11,954 nucleotides of DNA from DASUZB01 sp035535495 (GTDB taxonomy: Bacteria > Actinomycetota > CALGFH01): contig DATLQA010000247.1 in the NCBI GenBank assembly GCA_035535495.1, forward strand, positions 1 through 11,954. Direction: 5' to 3'. Under the pieces are notes generated by a model. That model made no database searches, was not told where the DNA came from, and saw nothing but the letters and a program-made list of their open reading frames with translations. Below are positions 6,199 through 11,954 of this stretch, piece by piece (position 1 is the first letter of the stretch; each line of letters opens with the position of its first letter). The position numbers and the translations under genes were made by a program.

Positions 6199-6238
6199 GA
6201 CGGCCTCCTCTTGTGGGTGAGCCTCGACGCAGGAGGCT
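6199..6238 (-). promoter_or_regulatory. Leader of the DsrE gene with two mutually exclusive hairpins, one hiding the ribosome binding site
   Basis: Read 5' to 3' on the minus strand, AGCCTCCT (6238-6231) comes first. It can pair locally through AGCCTC with GAGGCT (6225-6220), six pairs around a 7-base loop. It can instead pair through GCCTCCT (6237-6231) with AGGAGGC (6209-6203), seven pairs around 21 bases. The second partner is the Shine-Dalgarno sequence, five bases from the ATG. The same 5' arm cannot do both, so the leader has the layout of an on/off translational switch. Some such pairing is expected by chance near any strong ribosome binding site in GC-rich DNA. Confidence 0.4.
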
Positions 6239-6270
6239 ACGGAGCGCCGACCCGGCGAACATGCGTGGAT

Positions 6271-9174
6271 CTACGGGGTTATCGCGCCGGCGCCACCGGC
6301 TGACTCGGGCGGGGCCAGGAGGCCGAGCTCGCTGGCCCGGCGGGTCGCCTCGGCCCGGGAGCGGCAGGCGAGCTTCAGCAGGATGCTGCCGACGTGCATC
6401 TCCACGGTGCGCGGGCTGAGGAACAGCTCGCGGGCGATCTCCCGGTTGGTGTGGCCCATGGCGACCAGGCGGACGACCTCGACCTCGCGGCGGGTAAGGC
6501 CGCGGTTGGCCAGCTGCGCGACGGCTCGCCGGCCCAGGCGCCGGTCGGCCCGCTCGCCGAGCGCGGTGAGGCTGTCGCTCACCCGTTCGAGCAGCGGCCT
6601 CGCGCCCAGCCGCCGTGCCGTGCGGTGGGCGGCGACGAGCTGCTCCACCGCTTCCTCACGCCGGCCGACCGCGGCGAGGGCCGCGCCGGCGCGGCGCGCC
6701 GACTCCGCCCGGTCGAAGGGAGCGTCGATGCCCTGCAGCAGCGCCAGCGCCCGGGCGAACTGGCCGGCCGCCTGCTCCGCGCTCCCGTCCAGCAACGCCG
6801 TCTCACCCAACGCGTGCGACAGCGCGGACATCGCCTCGGCCTGGCCGGCGTCGGCGGCGATCCGCGCCAGCGCCGCCGCACAGGTCCGCACCCCGGCGGC
6901 CTCCCCCGACTCGGCGAAGAAGCTCGTCGCCCAGCGAAGCGCCGAGATGGCGTAGTGCCGGTCCTCGGTCTGCTTCCAGCGTTCGACGATCGACCAGCAG
7001 TGACCAGCCGCCGACCCGGTCGCACCCTCGGCCTGGTCCACGATGGCGAGTCCCCAGGTCGCCAGTATCTCCATCGCCGCCAGCTCGATCCGGCGGGCCA
7101 GGGTGAGCGATTCGAGCAGCACCGGCCGGGCTCGCCTGGTCTGGCCACGAAGGCCGAGGATCGAGCCGAGCATGCCGGTGGCGACGGCCCGCGCGTGGAA
7201 GGTCGCTTCGGACGAGGCGATCACCTGCCGGCAGAGCGGAACCGCGCGCTCCCAGTCGCCCGACTGCCGCTGGACGGCGGTCAGGCAGGCCAGGCAGAGC
7301 TGTGCGGTCGGCTCGAGCGCGTTGGTGGCGCAGAAGCTGAACGCCTCGTCGTAGGTGTCCTTGGCGGCGGGGTAGTCGCCGCCGTGCTCGAACGCGTCGG
7401 CCAGCCGCTGGTAGATCTCAGCCGCCGGCCCGGTGAGGCCGTGCTCCAGCGCCATCGCCAGGCCGGCCCGGACCAGCTCCACCGCATCGTGACCTTCGCC
7501 CATCCTGGCGCGGACGTTGCCTTCCAGCCCGAGGATCCGTGCCTGCAGGTCGACCCGCCCTGCCGCGCGCGCCTGCTGCCCGGCGGTCTCCAGGAGGTTC
7601 AGCGCCGCCCGGAAGCTCGCCGCCGACCTGAGGTGGGCCGCCGACGCGAGGCGCTCCGCAGCGGCGTCCGCCACCAGGCCGGCGGCGGTGAAGGCGGCGG
7701 CGCCGAGCTCCCTGCTCGCCAGTGCCTCCTGCCAGCGGCCCTGCAGCTCGAGCGCGGCGGCCAGGCGGCGGTGGGCGCTGCCGAGGCGAGGCAGGTCGTT
7801 CTCATGCCGGCGCCCGTCGGCGACCTCGCGCCAGGCGGTGATGGCCTCGCCGAGGTCGCCGGCGAGCTCGGCGTGGCAGGCGAGGCGCTCGAGCACGTCG
7901 AGGCGGGCGCGCTCGTCGCCCTCCTCCTGCCACAGCTCCAGCGCCCGGCGGGTGGTCCGCGCCGCGTCGCGGTACGCGTGCACGGCGCCGAACGCCTCCG
8001 CCGCCGCCAGCAACGACTCCCGAGCCTGATCGGGCCGCCGGCCAAGCGCCCAGTGCTCGGCGACCACCACCGGGGCGGCGTGGTCGGCCTGCAGCCGCTC
8101 CGCCACGGCCCGGTGCAGGGCCACCCGCCGCGTCCAGGGAACCTCCCCGTAGAAGGCGTCACGGACCAGGGCGTGCCTGAACGCCATGCGCCCGGCGGCG
8201 GCCTCGGCCACGATGCCGCGGCGGAGCAGCTCGTCCGGCCATTCGTGCAGCCCCGCGATTGCGGTCACCAGCTCGGGGTCGAACGTCGGCCCCGCGACCG
8301 CCGCCGCCATCACCGCGGCACGGGCGTCGTCGGACAGGCCGGCCGCCCGCAGCAGCACGGCGTCCCGCACGCTGTCGGGGAGCGGAACGTCCTCTCCTTC
8401 CAGCAGTTCCACGCCGGACGGGCCCGGCTCGAGCCGCCCGCTGGATGCCAGCGCCGAAGCGAGCTCGTTCACGAAGAAGGGGACGCCGTCGGTCCGGTCG
8501 AACACGGCGCGGCGCAGCGAGGGTGCCGCCGTCCCCAGGGTCCGTTCCAGCAGGACGGCGGTGGCCTCGGCCCCGAGCGGCTCGACCGTGACCTGCCGCA
8601 GGTGGCCCGCGCGGCGTAGCTCGCTGCGCGTCCGCCGGATCGAGTGCCCCCTCGGTAGCTCGTCGCTGCGGAACGCCCCGAGGATCAGCAGCGGCTGCTC
8701 GTCCACCGAACGGGCCAGCGCGGGCAGCAGCTCCAGGGTCGCGTCGTCGGCCCACTGCAGGTCGTCCAGGAACAGCGCCGCCGGGTGCCGTGCGGCGATC
8801 GCCGCCAGCGCCAGGCGGACGGCCTCGAACAGCGTCGCGCGGTCGCCCTCCGGCGCGGCAGGGCCGAGCTCCGGGAGCAGCAGCGCCAGGTGCGCGGCCA
8901 GCGGCCCCTCGATCAGCCGGCCGCCCCCCTCCGAGCGAAGGCGCGACCGCAGCACCTCCACGATGGGACCGAACGCGGAGGCGCCCCCCTGGACTCCGAA
9001 GCCCTCGAGCACCTCCAGGCCGGAGCCGGCCAGCACCCGCCGCGCCAAGGTGGTCTTGCCAACCCCGGCCTCGCCGGCGAGCAGGACCAGCGACCCACGA
9101 CCGGCAAGCGCCTCCGCCACGCACGCCTGCAACAGCGCCCGTTCGCGCTCCCGGCCGATGAGCTGGTCGTTCAC
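6271..9174 (-). CDS. Large ATP-binding LuxR-family regulator (LAL/MalT type)
   Basis: The protein has 967 residues, typical of LAL regulators. Walker A is GEAGVGKTT at residues 34-42 and Walker B is ALFLDDLQWADD with D137/D138. A STAND/AAA-type ATPase follows to about residue 380. The middle (about 380-880) is a long run of alanine-rich helical repeats of TPR type, such as WQEALASRELGAAAFTAAGL and RREEAVEQLVAAHRTARRLG. The C-terminus (893-953) is a complete LuxR HTH, LTRREVEVVRLVAMGHTNRE followed by LFLSPRTVEMHV. The GTG at 9174 leads straight into the family start DQLIGRERERALL. A nearby ATG at 9182 is out of frame. No strong ribosome binding site is visible. LAL proteins bind a small inducer and ATP and activate nearby operons. 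Likely targets are the DsrE gene downstream or the divergent hydrolase. Confidence 0.95.
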   Translation of the reverse strand: MNDQLIGRERERALLQACVAEALAGRGSLVLLAGEAGVGKTTLARRVLAGSGLEVLEGFGVQGGASAFGPIVEVLRSRLRSEGGGRLIEGPLAAHLALLLPELGPAAPEGDRATLFEAVRLALAAIAARHPAALFLDDLQWADDATLELLPALARSVDEQPLLILGAFRSDELPRGHSIRRTRSELRRAGHLRQVTVEPLGAEATAVLLERTLGTAAPSLRRAVFDRTDGVPFFVNELASALASSGRLEPGPSGVELLEGEDVPLPDSVRDAVLLRAAGLSDDARAAVMAAAVAGPTFDPELVTAIAGLHEWPDELLRRGIVAEAAAGRMAFRHALVRDAFYGEVPWTRRVALHRAVAERLQADHAAPVVVAEHWALGRRPDQARESLLAAAEAFGAVHAYRDAARTTRRALELWQEEGDERARLDVLERLACHAELAGDLGEAITAWREVADGRRHENDLPRLGSAHRRLAAALELQGRWQEALASRELGAAAFTAAGLVADAAAERLASAAHLRSAASFRAALNLLETAGQQARAAGRVDLQARILGLEGNVRARMGEGHDAVELVRAGLAMALEHGLTGPAAEIYQRLADAFEHGGDYPAAKDTYDEAFSFCATNALEPTAQLCLACLTAVQRQSGDWERAVPLCRQVIASSEATFHARAVATGMLGSILGLRGQTRRARPVLLESLTLARRIELAAMEILATWGLAIVDQAEGATGSAAGHCWSIVERWKQTEDRHYAISALRWATSFFAESGEAAGVRTCAAALARIAADAGQAEAMSALSHALGETALLDGSAEQAAGQFARALALLQGIDAPFDRAESARRAGAALAAVGRREEAVEQLVAAHRTARRLGARPLLERVSDSLTALGERADRRLGRRAVAQLANRGLTRREVEVVRLVAMGHTNREIARELFLSPRTVEMHVGSILLKLACRSRAEATRRASELGLLAPPESAGGAGAITP
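8768..8843 (-). repeat. Source copy of the 76-bp duplicated ATPase segment
   Basis: This part of the LAL gene encodes residues 111-136, the stretch before the Walker B aspartates. It is 75/76 identical to 1673-1748 in the same orientation, about 7.1 kb apart. Here the reading frame is intact and continues into DDLQWADD, so this copy is the functional one. Confidence 0.85.
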
Positions 9175-9411
9175 GTCGCCATTCTGTGGCGCAGCGCAGG
9201 ATCACCGCCACCGACCGGCCGCGCCAGGGGTTCACACTGAGCCGTCGGCGCCACACGCGGGGGGAGTCGACCCGCGCCGACAGATCGCCGCGCGGTTCGC
9301 TCAGCCCGGGGATGTGGTCGAGCTCCGGCCGGTGCTGTGGCCCGCCTGAATGAAGGCTGTCAGGGCGGTACGGTAGCTTGCCCGCGCCCATGATCCGACC
9401 AGGGAGGGACG

Positions 9412-10050
9412 ATGACCGACCACGAAGGCTTCTACCTGGCCGAACCGTCCGGGCCTGGGCGTGCCGGGGTGCTGGTGTTGCACGACTGGTACGGGCTGCT
9501 GGCGCACGTCCGCACCGCCTGCGACGAGCTGGCGGCGGCGGGTCTGGTGGCCCTCGCCCCCGACCTCTACGACGGCCGCTCCACCACCGACCCGGAGCAG
9601 GCCGAGGCCCTGATGGAGGCCCTGGAGGACGCCAAGACACAGGCCCGGCTGGACGCCGCCACCGCCGACCTTCGCGAGCGCACCGGCGGCGGCCCCGTCG
9701 GCGGCCTCGGCTTCTCCATGGGCGGATTCCGCACCCTGCTCCAGGCCACCACCGGGGCCTATGACGCGATCGCCGTCTACTACGCGGCCCTGGACGAGGA
9801 GCAGGCGCCCAGCATCCGCTGCCCGGTCCTGCTCCACCTGGCCGAGCATGACGAGTTCGACCCTCCGGAGCTGTACGAGCGATTCGTGGCCGCCCTGCGG
9901 GCCGCCGGCACCCAGGTGGAGGCCCGCACCTGGCCCGGCACCGAGCACTCGTTCGCCAACGCCGACGTGGCCCTGTACGCGCCAAAGCCGGCCGCCGAGG
10001 CCTGGTCGATCACGGTCCAGTTCCTCCGCGACCACCTGGGATCGCCCTAG
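9412..10050 (+). CDS. Dienelactone-hydrolase-family alpha/beta hydrolase
   Basis: The protein has 212 residues. The ATG at 9412 has AGGGAGGG close upstream. It has the compact DLH-family fold: strand AGVLVLHDWYGLLAHVRTAC, then GLVALAPDLYDGRST, the nucleophile elbow GLGFSMGG with S102, and the triad acid D147 in LHLAEHDEFDPPE. The triad histidine is H179 in TWPGTEHSFAN. True dienelactone hydrolases use cysteine in GYCxGG, so the serine here makes a serine esterase more likely than a classical DLH. It is cytoplasmic, with no signal peptide. It diverges from the LAL regulator across a 237-base gap that could hold both promoters, and it is followed by the phospholipase D gene on the same strand. 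Confidence 0.92.
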   Translation: MTDHEGFYLAEPSGPGRAGVLVLHDWYGLLAHVRTACDELAAAGLVALAPDLYDGRSTTDPEQAEALMEALEDAKTQARLDAATADLRERTGGGPVGGLGFSMGGFRTLLQATTGAYDAIAVYYAALDEEQAPSIRCPVLLHLAEHDEFDPPELYERFVAALRAAGTQVEARTWPGTEHSFANADVALYAPKPAAEAWSITVQFLRDHLGSP

Positions 10051-10097
10051 CGCGGCGCCGGCCGCCCGGGGGCAGCAGCGCGCAAGGAGCTGGCGTC

Positions 10098-10316
10098 ATG
10101 CTGTGGGGCCAGGTCGACACCCTGGAGTGGCTGGCCTTCCGGCTGGTGCTGCTGGACTGCGAGGCCGCAGGCGGCGCAGCCGCGCATGGCGCTGGGCGGC
10201 CTCCGGCCGGACGTCCCGTCCGCATTCACGCTGCGTGGCAGGTCCCAACTATGCTGTTGGCTCCTGCCTGCTGGTTCCCCGGGATGTCGCAGGCCGATCG
10301 ACTGGAAGGAGCGACC
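10098..10316 (+). other. Possible N-terminal extension or small gene remnant before the phospholipase D gene
   Basis: ATG 10098 has AAGGAG (10084-10089) eight bases upstream and opens MLWGQVDTLEWLAFRLVLLD, an amphipathic, leucine-rich helix. The start resembles that of actinobacterial FlgN-like small helical proteins, but this is only an impression. After about 27 residues the frame becomes irregular and runs without a stop into the phospholipase D frame. It may be the 5' end of a lost gene joined in frame, or a true 73-residue extension. Confidence 0.25.
10306..10311 (+). promoter_or_regulatory. Ribosome binding site that decides the phospholipase D start
   Basis: AAGGAG ends five bases before GTG 10317. 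Right after that GTG come a basic pair and a hydrophobic helix, the usual start of this protein type. This supports GTG 10317 over the in-frame ATG at 10098. Confidence 0.6.
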
Positions 10317-11603
10317 GTGCCAAGCCCGAGCACCTGGCGGCGGGCCGCCCTGGTCGGCGGTCTGGGGCTCGCCGGCGTCTACGCCTTCGAGACGGCCCAG
10401 TATCACCGCACCGCCGGCAAGGGCTTCGAGCTCGACGACCCGCCAGCCCCTGGCACGCCCGCATTCGCCCGCCTGGTGGAGGCGCTGACGGTGGCGCCGC
10501 TGCGTCAGGGCAACCGGGTCAAGGTGCTCCGCAACGGCGACGAGATCTTCCCGGCGATGCTGGAGGCGATCCGCTCGGCCCGGCGGACGGTCAACTTCGC
10601 CACCTACGTCTACTGGACGGGCAGCATCGCCCCGCAGTTCGCCGAGGCCCTGGCCGAGCGCGCCGAGGCCGGGGTCGAGGTCAACGTCCTGCTCGACGCC
10701 GTCGGGGCGGCGAAGATGGATCGCAGCCTGGTGGACCGGCTGCAGCGGTCCGGGGCCACGGTGGCGTGGTTCCGGCCGCCGAAATGGTACACGCTGCACA
10801 AGCTCAACAACCGCACCCACCGCAAGATCCTGGTTGTCGACGGCCGGGTCGGGTTCACCGGCGGGGTCGGGATCGCGGAGGAGTGGACCGGCAACGGCGA
10901 GGACCCCGACCACTGGCGGGACACCCACGTCCGGGTGGAGGGGCCGGCCGCCCGCGATCTGCTCGGCGGCTTCCTGGACAACTGGGCGGAGGCGACCCAG
11001 CGCATCTTGTCTGGCCCCGACCACCTGCCGGACGTGGAAGGGTTCGACGACGGCATCCAGGTCCAGGTGACCCGCAGCACCGCCGAGAAAGGCTCGACCG
11101 ACGCGGAGCACCTGTTCTATGCGGCGGTCGCCTGCGCGAGGGAGCGGATCTGGGTGACCAGCGCGTACTTCGCGCCCAGGCGGGCGTTTGTCGATGCCCT
11201 CTGTGACGCGGCCGGGCGCGGGGTCGACGTCTGCGTGTTGACCAACGGCCCGCACATCGACAAGCAGCTGGTCCGCCAGGCGGGCCGGCGCAGCTATGAG
11301 CGGATGCTCGGCTGCGGGATCCGCATCTTCGAATACCAGCGGACCATGCTCCACGCGAAGGTCCTGATCGTGGATGCCAACTGGGCCACCGTCGGGTCGA
11401 TCAACTGGGACAACCGCTCGTTCGCGCTCAACGACGAGCTGAACATCTCCCTTCGCGAGCGGGCCCTCGTGGTCGAGCTGGAGAAGCACTTCCTGGCCGA
11501 CCTGGACGACTCCGTCGAGATGGACCTGGCCGCCTGGCAGGCACGTCCGGTGGTCGTCCGGGCGCGCGAGCTGGCCAGCGCGGCAGTCCGCCGCGAGCTG
11601 TAG
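10317..11603 (+). CDS. Phospholipase D / cardiolipin synthase-type protein with two HKD motifs
   Basis: The protein has 428 residues from GTG 10317. Residues 8-24 (RRAALVGGLGLAGVYAF) form one probable membrane anchor. Two PLD domains follow. The first has NRTHRKILVVDGRVGFTGG with H168, K170 and D175. The second has MLHAKVLIVDANWATVGSIN with H346, K348 and D353, followed by WDNRSFALNDELN. Both are complete HxKxxxxD sites, so catalysis is expected. This is the layout of cardiolipin synthase (ClsA/ClsB-like), which joins two phosphatidylglycerols or transfers a phosphatidyl group. It has one predicted N-terminal helix where ClsA has two. The catalytic domains probably face the membrane. Other phospholipase D activity cannot be excluded. 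Confidence 0.92.
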   Translation: MPSPSTWRRAALVGGLGLAGVYAFETAQYHRTAGKGFELDDPPAPGTPAFARLVEALTVAPLRQGNRVKVLRNGDEIFPAMLEAIRSARRTVNFATYVYWTGSIAPQFAEALAERAEAGVEVNVLLDAVGAAKMDRSLVDRLQRSGATVAWFRPPKWYTLHKLNNRTHRKILVVDGRVGFTGGVGIAEEWTGNGEDPDHWRDTHVRVEGPAARDLLGGFLDNWAEATQRILSGPDHLPDVEGFDDGIQVQVTRSTAEKGSTDAEHLFYAAVACARERIWVTSAYFAPRRAFVDALCDAAGRGVDVCVLTNGPHIDKQLVRQAGRRSYERMLGCGIRIFEYQRTMLHAKVLIVDANWATVGSINWDNRSFALNDELNISLRERALVVELEKHFLADLDDSVEMDLAAWQARPVVVRARELASAAVRREL

Positions 11604-11657
11604 GAGCTGGTACGCCAACCCAACGCACCGGGAGGCGGCGGCGTCGGTCGGCGGTGT

Positions 11658-11840
11658 TCAGCGGAAGCGGCGGAAGAACGTGCGCACGTCGTTGACGAGC
11701 AGGTCGGGGACTTCCATGGCGGGGAAGTGGCCGCCGCGGTCGTACTGGCTCCAGTGCGCGATCCTGTGGTCAGGGTCCATGACGCGGCGGAGGAGGTCGT
11801 AGCCGCCGAACAGCGCCAGGCCCTGGGGGGGATGCTCGAT
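11658..11840 (-). pseudogene. C-terminal remnant of an epoxide-hydrolase-like alpha/beta hydrolase
   Basis: The frame ends GLALFGGYDLLRRVMDPDHR, then IAHWSQYDRGGHFPAMEVPD and LLVNDVRTFFRRFR to TGA at 11660-11658. This is the usual end of the epoxide hydrolase family (IxHWxxxxRGGHFxAxExPxLLxxDxRxFF), and the histidine of GGHF is the catalytic one. Upstream of about 11840 the same frame stays open to the window edge. There it no longer looks like a hydrolase, because the other strand carries a WYL-regulator tail. The core domain with the nucleophile is therefore missing. Confidence 0.7.
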
Positions 11841-11945
11841 GTCGACTTCGAGGTTCGCGAGCCACCCGAACTCGTCGAGCAGCTCGCGATCATGGCCGAC
11901 CGCTACCGCCGCGCGATCTCCCGGCCAGGCGCGGCACACTCCTGA
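11838..11945 (+). pseudogene. C-terminal remnant of a WYL-domain (YafY-type) regulator
   Basis: The + strand reads DVDFEVREPPELVEQLAIMA then DRYRRAISRPGAAHS to TGA at 11943-11945. The pattern FxVxEPPELVExLxxxAxRYxRA is the normal last strand and helix of actinobacterial WYL-domain (DeoR/YafY-like) regulators. Upstream of about 11838 the sequence is the antisense of the hydrolase tail, so the HTH and most of the WYL domain are gone. The assignment rests on about 30 residues. Confidence 0.5.
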
Positions 11946-11954
11946 CACTGCGGG

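Noticed and set aside
6394..8619. A plus-strand open frame of about 740 codons inside the LAL regulator
   Set aside because: It is fully antisense to a gene with Walker A, Walker B and HTH motifs in the right order. No motif of its own, and composition typical of a shadow frame.
8186..9349. A plus-strand serine/alanine-rich frame of 387 codons
   Set aside because: It is antisense to the ATPase part of the LAL gene. Only its last 27 codons leave that gene, and they are noted as a separate weak observation.
9340..9400. Possible -35/-10 promoter before the hydrolase gene (CTGTCA ... TAGCTT)
   Set aside because: The spacing of about 11 bases is too short for a normal sigma-70-type promoter, and no better pair was found.

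Overview
The window is very GC-rich, with G or C at most third codon positions. It carries gene families typical of soil Actinomycetota: a very large LuxR-type regulator with an N-terminal ATPase (LAL/MalT type), a LURP-one-related protein, a 65-residue CxxxxC...CxxxH protein, an M24-fold protein of unusual type and a secreted propeller lipoprotein. Several genes have strong AGGAGG-like ribosome binding sites, and GTG starts are used. I would place it in Actinomycetota but cannot go lower. There are no tRNA or rRNA genes, no CRISPR array and no recognisable transposase.

Left part (1-3850): the end of a VOC/glyoxalase-like gene (+) is followed by an M24 'pita-bread' protein (+, 404-1609) whose acidic metal ligands are all replaced. 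It converges on an AraC-family activator (-, 1756-2763). Upstream of that, on the same strand, is a small putative zinc-binding protein (-, 2899-3096). Diverging from it is a LURP-one/tubby-like protein (+, 3357-3845).

Middle (3850-6270): a secreted beta-propeller lipoprotein (-, 4054-5118) has a short GH3 beta-glucosidase-like tail just downstream of it. Then come two gene tails fused head to head, the C-terminus of a cupin (-) and the C-terminal HTH of a LuxR regulator (+). Next is a DsrE-like protein (-, 5833-6198) whose leader can form two competing hairpins, one of which covers its Shine-Dalgarno sequence.

Right part (6271-end): the 967-residue LAL regulator (-) lies upstream of the DsrE gene on the same strand and may be co-transcribed with it. 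Diverging from the regulator is a dienelactone-hydrolase-like gene (+, 9412-10050), followed by a two-HKD phospholipase D/cardiolipin synthase (+, 10317-11603). The window ends in a second head-to-head pair of tails, the C-terminus of an epoxide-hydrolase-like alpha/beta hydrolase (-) and the C-terminus of a WYL-domain regulator (+).

The most striking overall property is the number of orphan gene 3' ends between intact genes: a 76-bp copy of the LAL ATPase region, an AraC-like tail, a GH3 tail, cupin/LuxR tails and hydrolase/WYL tails. In each case the piece that survives is a tail or an internal fragment, and the 5' part is missing. This suggests repeated deletion or recombination between intact genes. 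I do not see a clearly new multi-gene system. The best candidates for new biology are the DsrE leader, the metal-less M24 protein and the tail-fusion pattern.
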